A DNA stretch of 24,644 bases from a virus: positions 1-24,644 of IMG/VR virus record IMGVR_UViG_3300045996_000183; one strand, given 5' to 3'. Below, piece by piece: positions 7,164 through 14,679 of this stretch. How positions within the stretch are numbered: position 1 is the first letter of the stretch; every line of letters starts with the position of its first letter. Under the pieces are notes generated by a model. It did no database searches, was not told where the DNA came from, and worked only from the letters and a program-made list of their open reading frames with translations. Position numbers and translations under genes: made by a program.

Positions 7164-9309
7164 CCGCCCACCATGGCTTTCTTCCGCTCCGAAACTCCGG
7201 ACGGACCAAAGAACTGTTGCTAGACATGCGAGTTGCTTGCTTGCGGCGGGGCTTAGGTGCAGCTTGCGTTATTTCCACAATGTTTCCGTCTGGAAGCTTC
7301 GTGTACGACTTGCCACCCACAGTCACGGTAGGCGTAGGCTTCGACTTGCCCGCCTGCTGCCGCACTTCTTGAGTAGCGCCAAACACACTAGGACGCCCCA
7401 TGAACTCGATAACGTTATCCCCGATCAGTTCTCTAATCTGCTCGTTGTCGTAACGTACTGCGGCAGAACGAGACGTACGCGACAACGCGGATCGAAGAAT
7501 ACGCTCCTGTTCCGCAAGCCGCTTACGCGCCAGTTCTGGACGCGTTGCCTCTGTAACTTGGCTCGCATCCCAACGTATCTGTTCACCCTTGGTAAAGGTA
7601 GCGCCATACAGGCTGTTCCGGATAACGTCCTGAAACGAATTGTAGTTCTTCCAGAACGCAACGGTTTCGTCGCTTGTGCCGACGCCAGCACCGAACCGCT
7701 CTTGAACCATGTTCAGCGCCTTACCGCCAATCTTAGTTCCAAAGCCGAAGTGCTTATCATCGTACGTGGTGGCAATACCGCTCCACTGTTCGAGCGCGGT
7801 TGCGGCATCGTTGATCGTCTTTTCAGTTCGGCTAGGCAAGGCTTTTCCACGGTTGGACGTGCCTTCCGCCGCTTCTAGTTCTCGCAACTTAAGGGTTTTT
7901 CGACCGCCCGGTCCCGAAGCTTGATAGCTACGCGTACCGTTTAAACGTTTTACGTTGTTAGAAACGTACTTACGGGTTTCATCCGGGGCATGACGCATCC
8001 AGTTCTCACCATGCTTGGCGTATGCAGCATCGAAATTGCTCGGTCCCCAATTATACGCCGCCCACGCCTTTTCTGGCGTGCCGTACTTCTGCAAAAGCGC
8101 GGCAAGGTAATCACGCCCTACGCGAGCGCGTTCCTCTAAGCTGTCGTCCTTTGCAGGCGTCACACCGAAACCGGGATCACGGTTAGTACCGTCCATAACC
8201 TGCATACGCCCCTTCGCGCCTTTGGGGCTAGTCAGAACGGAACCGTCCGCCGCGTAGTCGCGATTATTGCTTTCCGCACCAAGCGTAATACCGACCATTT
8301 GCGTAAGAACATCACCAGTATTGGAACGTCCGTTCGTAACAATGTTAAGCGCACCAGCCGTGCCGCCGGGCGGTTCAACACCGAACAGGTCAGTGTACGA
8401 CTTCCAATACTCCTGCGCACGGTCAATGTCCGCTTGATCCGCTTGGAACGACTGTTGATGCTGTAAAATCTGTAGCTGTTGACCGAACTCGCGATTACTG
8501 CGTTCTTCATCGTACTTAGCGCCACGCTTCTGCGAACGCGCACCGTAGTACTCACCAACGCCAGCTTCAAATACTCCCTTATCCAGTTCGTATTCGCGCT
8601 GTTGCCGTAATGCTCTGTTCCGGGCTTCTTCGTCGATACCTGCATTAAAGTTATCGACGCCCTCCGTAAAAGAATACGGATTATCCAGCATCATCATACC
8701 AAGCCTAAGACGAACGCTAGGATCGCCCTTCGGTACATTCGGCCTTTGCGGCATGGAAGGGTCCATAACAGGGTCCGCGCCCGGTACTGGCGGGCCGGGG
8801 GGCTGCGGCGGTCCAACCGGGGGAGGCCCACCAACAGGCGGCGGGGCCATGGCCGGAGAAGCGCCGGGGGGCGGCGGGGCCATGGCCGGAGAAGCGCCGG
8901 GGGGCGGCTGCGGAGACCCGCCGACGGGCAGCGGGGGTGTAGGGGCGGGAGGCTGCGGATTGACGCCCTGTGGCGGCTCTGGCGCGGCCATGGGCGGTGC
9001 CATTGGGGCAGCGGGCGGAACGGCGGGTTGCTGATCCATGCCGAGCGCCGCCGCAATCTCCGCGTACTGCTCTTTGCGTTCAGCCATAAGCTGCGCTTCG
9101 TCGGCTTTGTACTCTTTCATGCCTTTCTTTGCCATGTACCCGCCGACCATGCCGGTAAGCATACGCGCAAGGCCGTCCATGCCGTTTACTACCGGTTTAG
9201 TGCTAGAACCGGTTTCGATGTTCTGCATGGCAAGACGGTGGCGCGGGTCCTTCCCCATGGCGTCAACTACACCGGGGACAACAGGGCTCCGTTGTCTAAA
9301 GCTAAACAT
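7138..9309 (-). CDS. virion lytic transglycosylase with proline-rich region
   Basis: 723 residues. Structural enzyme thought to be carried in the virion and to open peptidoglycan during DNA entry. A SLT/lysozyme-like domain occupies about residues 335-457. The probable catalytic Glu is residue 346 in GAESNNRDYAADG, followed by SPKGAKGRMQVM, and a later AAYNWGPSNF segment takes the place of the usual YN-G motif. Residues 95-190 form a Pro/Gly/Ala-rich linker that includes an 11-residue unit repeated in tandem (PPPGASPAMAP). Residues 225-305 are Gln/Glu/Arg-rich and likely helical. The C-terminal 250 residues are unassigned. The ATG at 9309 is preceded by AGGAAGG about nine bases away and overlaps the upstream stop by eight bases. 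Next to a second large helical protein, this is the ejection apparatus of the phage. Confidence 0.87.
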   Translation of the reverse strand: MFSFRQRSPVVPGVVDAMGKDPRHRLAMQNIETGSSTKPVVNGMDGLARMLTGMVGGYMAKKGMKEYKADEAQLMAERKEQYAEIAAALGMDQQPAVPPAAPMAPPMAAPEPPQGVNPQPPAPTPPLPVGGSPQPPPGASPAMAPPPPGASPAMAPPPVGGPPPVGPPQPPGPPVPGADPVMDPSMPQRPNVPKGDPSVRLRLGMMMLDNPYSFTEGVDNFNAGIDEEARNRALRQQREYELDKGVFEAGVGEYYGARSQKRGAKYDEERSNREFGQQLQILQHQQSFQADQADIDRAQEYWKSYTDLFGVEPPGGTAGALNIVTNGRSNTGDVLTQMVGITLGAESNNRDYAADGSVLTSPKGAKGRMQVMDGTNRDPGFGVTPAKDDSLEERARVGRDYLAALLQKYGTPEKAWAAYNWGPSNFDAAYAKHGENWMRHAPDETRKYVSNNVKRLNGTRSYQASGPGGRKTLKLRELEAAEGTSNRGKALPSRTEKTINDAATALEQWSGIATTYDDKHFGFGTKIGGKALNMVQERFGAGVGTSDETVAFWKNYNSFQDVIRNSLYGATFTKGEQIRWDASQVTEATRPELARKRLAEQERILRSALSRTSRSAAVRYDNEQIRELIGDNVIEFMGRPSVFGATQEVRQQAGKSKPTPTVTVGGKSYTKLPDGNIVEITQAAPKPRRKQATRMSSNSSLVRPEFRSGRKPWWADATVPQSN
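8837..8908. repeat. 33-bp tandem repeat, about 2.2 copies, in the transglycosylase gene
   Basis: The unit starting GGCGGCGGGGCC at 8837 recurs exactly at 8870 and identity continues to 8908, so the period is 33 bases. The period is a multiple of three and keeps the frame, adding an 11-residue Pro/Ala/Ser unit to the linker of the transglycosylase gene on the minus strand. The stretch is much richer in G and C than the surroundings. It is likely a slippage product that can change copy number without breaking the gene. Confidence 0.9.
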
Positions 9310-10729
9310 ACTGCCAAACCTTCCTGTAGTTCACACGAAGTACCGTTCCGTCAACAACCGCGCCCGGAACATGAGAGACTTCCTGAGCCATGACGCCGAA
9401 CTGACGAAGCTTGCTTCCGATGTAGTTGAATACGTACGTCGGAATACCGCCAAGCGTTTCGCCGATATGTACGATGTTCTCTTTGATGCGGCGGTCACTC
9501 ATAATCGCTGCGCTGCCAAGCGCGCCACCAAGGCCGAATATTGAGCCCATCATAGACTGTTTAGCGGCTTGCTGTTGCGCCCACTGATCCTGTGTCATTT
9601 TAGCCGAATTGTACACCGCACCCATAACGTCCGGAGCCTGCATAGTAACTTGCGAAACCGGATTGAACGTCGGACTGCTAACAGTACCGCCAGTACCAAG
9701 CAACGCCGCAATCTCGTTAAGCGGGAGATTACGAAGATACGCCTGCTCTTGAATATACTGTTGCCGTGCTTGGTTCTGCATTGTCGCGTTATTAGCTTCT
9801 TCTTGGTACTGCTGCGCGCGAGTTGCGTTATCGAACGCCGCGCTCGCCATGCCATTGTCGAACTGGTTATCAACTGCTTGATTGTAAAACCCGGCACGGC
9901 TTGCAAGCTGATCATAGAGTTGCTGTTGCGATTGATTTGCGAACTGGCCCTGTGTAGTACGCTCGCCAACCTCTTGCTGCCGTGCGCCAAGTGAGAGGCC
10001 GAACAGGCGGGATTGTTCGCCAGAACCGGCTGTAATAGCATCGTTACGAGCGGCGGCATAAGCATCGTTCTTATCAAACGAATACTCCTGCATTTCACGG
10101 TTCCATGCATCAGAACCGCGCGGTATGCCCATCGCGGTAAGGCGCGCTTCCTTGTCCTTCAACTGGTTTCCGAACTGCGCGTCTAGGCGGGAAGTTTGGC
10201 GACTGTACATCGCATCTTCCATACGCTGCCGTTCTGCACCGAAATCGTCAGTACCGGGAAGCCGTGTCACACCGTTATAGTCTAGTCCCTTTTGTACATT
10301 CCCGGCATCACCGAATGTCTTTAAGAACTGGCCCGGTGCCGGTGCGTTGCCGTACCCATGCAACCCGGAAGTATCCACCGACGTTGCCATGCCCGGTGCG
10401 CCGTCAAAACTCATTGGCGCGTTCATGGCAGTTTTAACTTTGTCTATGCCTTCACCGGCGAACCCGGTAAGAGCAAGACTTAGCTTGTTCTGTGCGTCAA
10501 GCTGTTGCTGTTGCGAGGGACTAAGGGACGTGTTTTGATGGTACTTAGGCGTACCATCCGGATTGGTGCCAACGACATTATAAGTTGTACTGCCCCAAGG
10601 GGAAGTCTGGTCAATTCGATTAAGATTGGCGTTCGCCGTGGCCGTCTTAAGGTCTGCCGCCGCCTGCGCGTCCGCCGTAGCGTACGGATCAGGCGGCGGC
10701 GGCGGTGCCGGTGGTGACTTCTTCCCCAT
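9302..10729 (-). CDS. Gln-rich virion protein with C-terminal S74-type chaperone domain
   Basis: 475 residues. The protein opens with a Pro-rich stretch (PPAPPPPPDPYATADAQ). It has a long Gln/Asn/Ala-rich helical body (about 60-380) with many QQ pairs and a Gly/Ala hydrophobic patch at about 394-409. It ends in a short Peptidase_S74-like (intramolecular chaperone of endosialidase) domain from about 410: SDRRIKENI, FGVMAQEV, and NYRKVW near the end. The domain is only about 66 residues and stops where the longer family members usually go on, so self-cleavage is doubtful. Such proteins occur in podovirus tail and ejection modules. The exact role is unknown; tail assembly or a minor virion component is most likely. 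The ATG at 10729 has a GGGGGG run five bases before it and overlaps the acetyltransferase gene by 41 bases. Confidence 0.78.
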   Translation of the reverse strand: MGKKSPPAPPPPPDPYATADAQAAADLKTATANANLNRIDQTSPWGSTTYNVVGTNPDGTPKYHQNTSLSPSQQQQLDAQNKLSLALTGFAGEGIDKVKTAMNAPMSFDGAPGMATSVDTSGLHGYGNAPAPGQFLKTFGDAGNVQKGLDYNGVTRLPGTDDFGAERQRMEDAMYSRQTSRLDAQFGNQLKDKEARLTAMGIPRGSDAWNREMQEYSFDKNDAYAAARNDAITAGSGEQSRLFGLSLGARQQEVGERTTQGQFANQSQQQLYDQLASRAGFYNQAVDNQFDNGMASAAFDNATRAQQYQEEANNATMQNQARQQYIQEQAYLRNLPLNEIAALLGTGGTVSSPTFNPVSQVTMQAPDVMGAVYNSAKMTQDQWAQQQAAKQSMMGSIFGLGGALGSAAIMSDRRIKENIVHIGETLGGIPTYVFNYIGSKLRQFGVMAQEVSHVPGAVVDGTVLRVNYRKVWQYV

Positions 10730-11168
10730 TTAATCCCCCCGCACGATTTTCGGCCAAAAACCGGCAATCGTCGCGCAAAAGCCCAAAAACTAGGGCATCC
10801 GTTGTCCCGTCATATGCCCGCCTCAAGTTCCCTTCAAGCACGAAACCTATGCCCAAAAGGAAGCGGCGAGTACGCTTACTTTCCTTCGCGTTCGCAACTA
10901 TACAAGTACAACGTACACACTTCATTTTGTAGAAGATATGCTCGAATATTATTCGCATTACTTGCTTACGAGCCCAGTTTGGCGTCTCTGCCGCCATGCT
11001 AATCTCGCAGTCAGTACCACGAAAGTTGCTTATCACTACCCCCGCAACGAAAACGTCGTTACCATCGTATATTGCAAATCCCAAGTACGGCGTTTGGCAT
11101 ATACGAGCGCCGACAATCTCTGATACGTACTGTCCTACTAATTGATCTAATCCCGCGACAACTCTCAT
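10689..11168 (-). CDS. GNAT-family N-acetyltransferase
   Basis: 159 residues. Predicted to transfer acetyl from acetyl-CoA to an amine; the substrate is unknown. The fold is suggested by the strand-like segment LGFAIYDGNDVFVAGVVISNF, a helix (WARKQVMRIIFEHIFYKM), a strand with conserved-looking CTCIVANAKESKRTRRFLLGI, and the closing FVLEGNLRRAYDG. NxxSxRxxxxLGF followed by EGxLRxA is typical for the GNAT acetyl-CoA region; here the Asn-Lys-Ser spacing is kept. The last 25 residues are a Gly/Ala/Thr tail, part of it encoded in the overlap with the next gene. The gene follows the tail nozzle gene after a three-base gap, in the middle of virion genes. Phage GNAT proteins at this place may modify a virion protein or the host; neither is shown here. 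Confidence 0.8.
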   Translation of the reverse strand: MRVVAGLDQLVGQYVSEIVGARICQTPYLGFAIYDGNDVFVAGVVISNFRGTDCEISMAAETPNWARKQVMRIIFEHIFYKMKCVRCTCIVANAKESKRTRRFLLGIGFVLEGNLRRAYDGTTDALVFGLLRDDCRFLAENRAGGLNGEEVTTGTAAAA

Positions 11169-11171
11169 AAA

Positions 11172-12716
11172 TCACACTATCCCGCCCTTTTCAAACAAGT
11201 ACTCTGTTGCGTACCATTTGAACGATGCGCCGTTTGTAAGCAAACGCAACCACAAAGAACCGGCCCTGCACATGGCATCTAAAGTGAGCCATAGCATCTG
11301 CGTCTCTTCATCCGGAGCCCACTCTGCCACGTCCCAGTCGCTTGTATCCCATTCGGAACCATCATCCCCCGTAGGGGCGGATTGGTACTGCGGCACGTTA
11401 TCCTTGAAATCCGTATTGAACGTCGCTGATACCGGTGCTGTACCAGTGAACGCGAACAACAGACGCGCATCGTGGAAATGCTTTAAGAACGGGGTGTCAA
11501 AGTAACTGTACGCCTGTTTCGCGTTGCACCTAATATCCTCGCCGTTGTCGTCCGCGCCGTTGTCCGCTTGATATACCTTGCCGTCCGCGCCTCCGAAGTA
11601 CAGCGCTCCTTGCGCGACTTCCCAACAAGCCCCGTTCCAATCGGTAAACCGGGACCATGCACCAGTAATTGTATTCATAATGAACTGGACGTACTCCCCG
11701 TTCCCAACCGGAACGTTGAAGAGGAGCATTTGGCTTGTATCGTGCAGAACTGCCTGCCAACCGTGCGTAGACGTTTGTGCAATGTACCGCGTAAGGGCGC
11801 TGCCGAGTTTTGCAGAAAGACTGTCACGACCGACTACAAACTCTTCCCCCGACATAAGCTTACTAAGGGGTATAAGGCCACTACCCGTAATAAGGATAAG
11901 ATCGCCGCCGTATTTGAACAGGCACTTACGTCCTGCGGGAGTGGCGGTCTTGTACTTCCCGACAAGGGACCAAGTATCTGAACTGGCGGGATCAATCCCC
12001 TGATAGACTATAACTTCACCCTGATCTGTCACGGCTACTAGATAATCGTCAGGACCGTTGCCGCCGTCACGAGTAATGGAGCCTATTGCCATTATCTCGC
12101 CGCCCTCGGAACAAATCTGTGATAGATCGAACTTCGAGGCCGCGCCTTGTATATCCCCCGGTGCGAGATAGTATAAGTTCAATTCGTTGAACGCGCTAAA
12201 GAACAACCGCCCTTTATGGACTAGAACGTTGACAAGACTGTTATCGCCGTTGTCACACCCGGTAATGGTCAAAGACGCAATGCTTGTTCCGTCAAACGAA
12301 AAGGGGTTGTCCGCCCCATTTACACCAATCATCCATTGAACGCCCGCCGCGTTCGAGAACATGGTGGTTTGTACTTCGTCCTCTGTGCGACCGGTTGCTA
12401 ACGCCGCGCCTACTGCACCAACCGCCGTGACATTGAATATGCTTCCGTCCGCGAAGCCTAGAAGCTTAGGAACGCTTCCCGAATATCGTGCGAGTGTCTT
12501 TACTTCACCGCCTAGCCCTGTTGCATGTTCTGTATAACCGTTCCGAGTGTCAACGCTGTCGGTCTTGCATTGGAAGTTGTCGAGCAAGTACGCGTCTGTT
12601 GCGGGCATCACCGCTAGGCCGTCGCGGTTATTGAGCCCGCCTAGCGGAGCCGGTAGCGCTACAGGTTCAGTTCTGCGGCGGAACTGTGTACGATATCCAA
12701 GGGCCTTACGAGCCAT
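11172..12716 (-). CDS. tail nozzle or DNA-stabilisation-type structural protein
   Basis: 514 residues. The start is the ATG at 12716 (MARKALGYR); a TTG 13 codons earlier lies deeper in the upstream gene and is less likely. The sequence is beta-rich with repeated propeller-like strands: LPAPLGGLNNRDGLAVMPATDAY near the N-terminus, then DNFQCKTDSVDTRNGY, LVHKGRLFFSAFN, and ITGAWSRFTDWNGACWEVAQGALYFGGADGKVYQAD. This pattern is typical of the large tail tubular B / P22 gp10-like proteins that form the nozzle under the adaptor ring. It directly follows the adaptor gene, with an 11-base overlap, as in podovirus tail modules. There is no clear ribosome-binding site, so translation is probably coupled. 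The assignment rests on order and sequence style. Confidence 0.8.
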   Translation of the reverse strand: MARKALGYRTQFRRRTEPVALPAPLGGLNNRDGLAVMPATDAYLLDNFQCKTDSVDTRNGYTEHATGLGGEVKTLARYSGSVPKLLGFADGSIFNVTAVGAVGAALATGRTEDEVQTTMFSNAAGVQWMIGVNGADNPFSFDGTSIASLTITGCDNGDNSLVNVLVHKGRLFFSAFNELNLYYLAPGDIQGAASKFDLSQICSEGGEIMAIGSITRDGGNGPDDYLVAVTDQGEVIVYQGIDPASSDTWSLVGKYKTATPAGRKCLFKYGGDLILITGSGLIPLSKLMSGEEFVVGRDSLSAKLGSALTRYIAQTSTHGWQAVLHDTSQMLLFNVPVGNGEYVQFIMNTITGAWSRFTDWNGACWEVAQGALYFGGADGKVYQADNGADDNGEDIRCNAKQAYSYFDTPFLKHFHDARLLFAFTGTAPVSATFNTDFKDNVPQYQSAPTGDDGSEWDTSDWDVAEWAPDEETQMLWLTLDAMCRAGSLWLRLLTNGASFKWYATEYLFEKGGIV

Positions 12717-13425
12717 AGCCCGTAGTCGGTACGTAACCGTCCGTAAGAGGCCCAACGTCCGTACCGCCGCCCAGTTCTACATTAGGCTGCGCAATAGCTG
12801 CGGCGAAAGCTGCGTCAATCGCGTCCTTTGCTTCGCGGAAGTCCTCTGCGTAATCGAAGCCGCGAGTTTTAAGATAACGCCACTTAAGATCGCGCTTAAT
12901 CAAAGAGGCGTCGAACTTAGGTACGTCCGTGTTGGCTATGCACGCGGGTATTTCCACACCATCATCGTCTACTGCCATATACGAACTAAGATACTCGTAA
13001 TATATGCTTGTAGCTTCCGAAGGCGTAGGGGTAATTTTAAACTTCGACGGGTAGCTGGAAATCCTGAACTGCTTCACTCCCGTCAACGAGTCTCCAAGTA
13101 CTCCCGACGCCTTCAAAAACTGCCACTGTTCCGGCGACATAGAACCACGAAGTTTGTAGTACTCATCGCGGTCAAACGCGGTATTACTAACGAACTTACC
13201 GAAGTCCGCGGGTAGATTGTATTCCGACGTACCATCTACCGTGTCAAACGTATGCTCTTTCAAGAGGACCGGCCAGTTCTTTCTTGCCAGTTCCTCCATT
13301 GACGCTTTCAAAAGCGAACGAAGCGTGATTGCCCTAGCATCGGTACTAGACGCAATATCAGTAGGGAGTGGCGTAATGCCAATCTCGCCTAGTACGTCCT
13401 GAACTATACTAAGGGCAGTTGCCAT
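12706..13425 (-). CDS. tail adaptor / tail tubular protein A-like
   Basis: 239 residues. Forms the ring that joins the portal to the tail nozzle in short-tailed phages. The N-terminus (MATALSIVQDVLGEIGI) and the following helix with LARKNWPVLLKEHTF are the family hallmark: a sequence of two helices, then 'W' and a strand, as in T7 gp11-like adaptors. A YNLPADFGKFV segment and a helical C-terminus (FREAKDAIDAAFAAAIAQ) fit as well. Length is usual for the group. The ATG at 13425 overlaps the upstream TAA as TAATG, with AAAGG about 11 bases upstream. It lies between an unknown coiled-coil gene and the nozzle gene, the expected place. Confidence 0.84.
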   Translation of the reverse strand: MATALSIVQDVLGEIGITPLPTDIASSTDARAITLRSLLKASMEELARKNWPVLLKEHTFDTVDGTSEYNLPADFGKFVSNTAFDRDEYYKLRGSMSPEQWQFLKASGVLGDSLTGVKQFRISSYPSKFKITPTPSEATSIYYEYLSSYMAVDDDGVEIPACIANTDVPKFDASLIKRDLKWRYLKTRGFDYAEDFREAKDAIDAAFAAAIAQPNVELGGGTDVGPLTDGYVPTTGYGS

Positions 13426-14075
13426 TACACACTAACCTTTGCCGGTTTGGCTTTAGCTTTCGCCAGTTCCCCTTCCAGTTCTGCAATGCGCGACTGCAAA
13501 ACCGCTACGTCTGGAAGTTCCTTAATGGTAGCATTTAAACGTTCTATCTCTTCATTTGCGCGGGACAGTTCGCCAGCTAGGCGCTCCGTAGGGGCATTGC
13601 CCGCCGACACTTCTAAGAACGCCTTGGCCTTGTCACGAAGCGCCCTGCCGCCCATGCCGAGCAAGCCGAGTTTGCCGTCTGACAGGCTCGCTAGGCCCTC
13701 CACCGTGTAGATACGGCTTTCCTTAAGGCTGGCAACCATCGCCACGTCAAGCGCGGGCCACGCGTCTAGCGGAGTACCGATAAGGTCCGGATCGTCGCTG
13801 TCCGAAAGAAACGCTTCGATCTGCCGCTTGTACTTTGAGTACATCGGCTCGCGGCGAACGGGCACGATTTTCGTTTCTTCGTCGAACTCGCGTACAAGTT
13901 CGTGTACTACGGTGCTGCTCGCCGCGCCGGGGTTGATAACTTCGACTAGAAGCACCTTGTTGTAAACAGGGCGACCAAGCTTCTCCGACTGAAAATTGTT
14001 CTTGTTCGTGTCCCACCAGAACCGAAGCGCGGTGTTATCTTCGGTCTTGTACAATTTGTTGTTCGCGGTGTCCAT
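13425..14075 (-). CDS. conserved-looking virion-region protein with helix-hairpin-like and coiled-coil parts
   Basis: 216 residues, function unknown. Residues 1-110 are a compact domain (LRFWWDTNKNNFQSEKLGRPVYNKVLLVEVINPG). The middle, about 120-155 (IYTVEGLASLSDGKLGLLGMGGRALRDKAKAFL), looks like a helix-hairpin-helix type element. Residues 160-210 (LAGELSRANEEIERLNATIKEL, then LQSRIAELEGELAKAKAK) form a clear coiled coil. I have seen proteins of this style between capsid and tail genes in phages of alphaproteobacteria, but without a known role. The ATG at 14075 has GAGGAA six to seven bases upstream, the best classic ribosome-binding site in the structural region. It stands after a hairpin and begins the tail sub-operon. 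Confidence 0.8.
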   Translation of the reverse strand: MDTANNKLYKTEDNTALRFWWDTNKNNFQSEKLGRPVYNKVLLVEVINPGAASSTVVHELVREFDEETKIVPVRREPMYSKYKRQIEAFLSDSDDPDLIGTPLDAWPALDVAMVASLKESRIYTVEGLASLSDGKLGLLGMGGRALRDKAKAFLEVSAGNAPTERLAGELSRANEEIERLNATIKELPDVAVLQSRIAELEGELAKAKAKPAKVSV

Positions 14076-14099
14076 GATAGTTTCCTCTTGCGACTGTAA

Positions 14100-14126
14100 G
14101 GGAGGCGAGATTTAACCCCGCCTCCC
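14100..14126 (-). terminator. hairpin between cement protein and tail genes
   Basis: Read on the minus strand, GGGAGGCG pairs exactly with CGCCTCCC, and three weaker inner pairs (G-T, G-C, G-T) leave a five-base TTAAA loop. It lies in the 70-base gap between the stop of the cement-type gene and the ATG at 14075. It is followed by TTACAG rather than a T-run, so it may be a weak terminator or an RNA-stabilising 3' structure. The position suits lowering tail-gene expression relative to capsid. Confidence 0.55.
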
Positions 14127-14132
14127 AAGAGT

Positions 14133-14146
14133 ACCCTATATAGGGT
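14133..14146. repeat. 14-bp perfect palindrome ACCCTATATAGGGT
   Basis: A perfect inverted repeat that touches the stop codon of the cement-type gene and lies six bases before the hairpin at 14100-14126. Its A/T centre and dyad symmetry would suit a protein-binding site; as RNA it could form only a short stem with almost no loop. No second copy was noticed in the window. Confidence 0.5.
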
Positions 14147-14652
14147 TAGCTGCCGTACTGCGTCTGCAACATCGGGCGGTTGATATTCGCGTAAGCGAAG
14201 CCCGCTGCCGGTGTACCATCTGCGGTAGCAAAAACTGCACCCGCGATCTGCGCACCCGCAACCGCCGCATCGTCCACTGTTCCGGCGGTCGAAGTAAGCT
14301 GAACGCCAGCACCCGCTGCCACAGTTCCGGCCTTGACTTTCGCCAAACCCGCAATCTGGATAAAGCAGAACTCGTCAGCCGCCACCGTTCCAAGGGCAAA
14401 ACCGACTGATGCACCGTCCGCAACGTGCGCGGCGACGTCAGTATCACCAAGCGCCGCTTCATTGTACAGGTCCAGAATAACAATCTGTCCCTCGGTGAAC
14501 GCCACGTTAGCTTTAACATAGATGTACTCCCCGTCGGTATCGCTAACGGTATCACGTCCACGAACGATAGTACCAAGCTTATGACGGGCCGTAGTGGACA
14601 CGGCATCAAGAGCGTAAACCCCGATCTGCCCACCAGTATTAAAACGTGCCAT
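14146..14652 (-). CDS. probable capsid cement / head-decoration protein
   Basis: 168 residues, rich in Ala, Gly, Val and Thr, no signal or membrane segment. The segment order (IGVYALDAVSTTARHKLGTIVRG, then EYIYVKANVAFTEGQIVILD, and AVFATADGTPAAGFAYANINR at the end) suggests a small beta-rich protein like the cement proteins that follow the capsid gene in BPP-1-like podoviruses. It lies 27 bases after the major capsid gene and before a hairpin, so capsid and cement would be made in similar amounts. The ATG at 14652 has AGGGAG about ten bases upstream. The assignment comes from place and composition; no diagnostic motif is present. Confidence 0.7.
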   Translation of the reverse strand: MARFNTGGQIGVYALDAVSTTARHKLGTIVRGRDTVSDTDGEYIYVKANVAFTEGQIVILDLYNEAALGDTDVAAHVADGASVGFALGTVAADEFCFIQIAGLAKVKAGTVAAGAGVQLTSTAGTVDDAAVAGAQIAGAVFATADGTPAAGFAYANINRPMLQTQYGS

Positions 14653-14679
14653 GATTACTATACTCCCTATCTCTACCGG

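Noticed and set aside
7132-7878. A 248-codon plus-strand open frame
   Set aside because: Antisense to the transglycosylase gene, Arg/Leu/Cys-rich product without domain signs. Judged a shadow.
8746-9393. Gly/Arg-rich plus-strand frames over the proline-rich linker
   Set aside because: The composition is the direct complement of the Pro/Ala codons and the 33-bp repeat on the coding strand; not a separate glycine-rich protein.
12717-12755. Extended TTG start of the nozzle gene
   Set aside because: It would add 13 residues deeper into the adaptor gene; the ATG at 12716 gives a natural start with a short overlap.
12547-13215. A 222-codon plus-strand open frame
   Set aside because: Antisense to the adaptor and nozzle genes, basic random-looking product.
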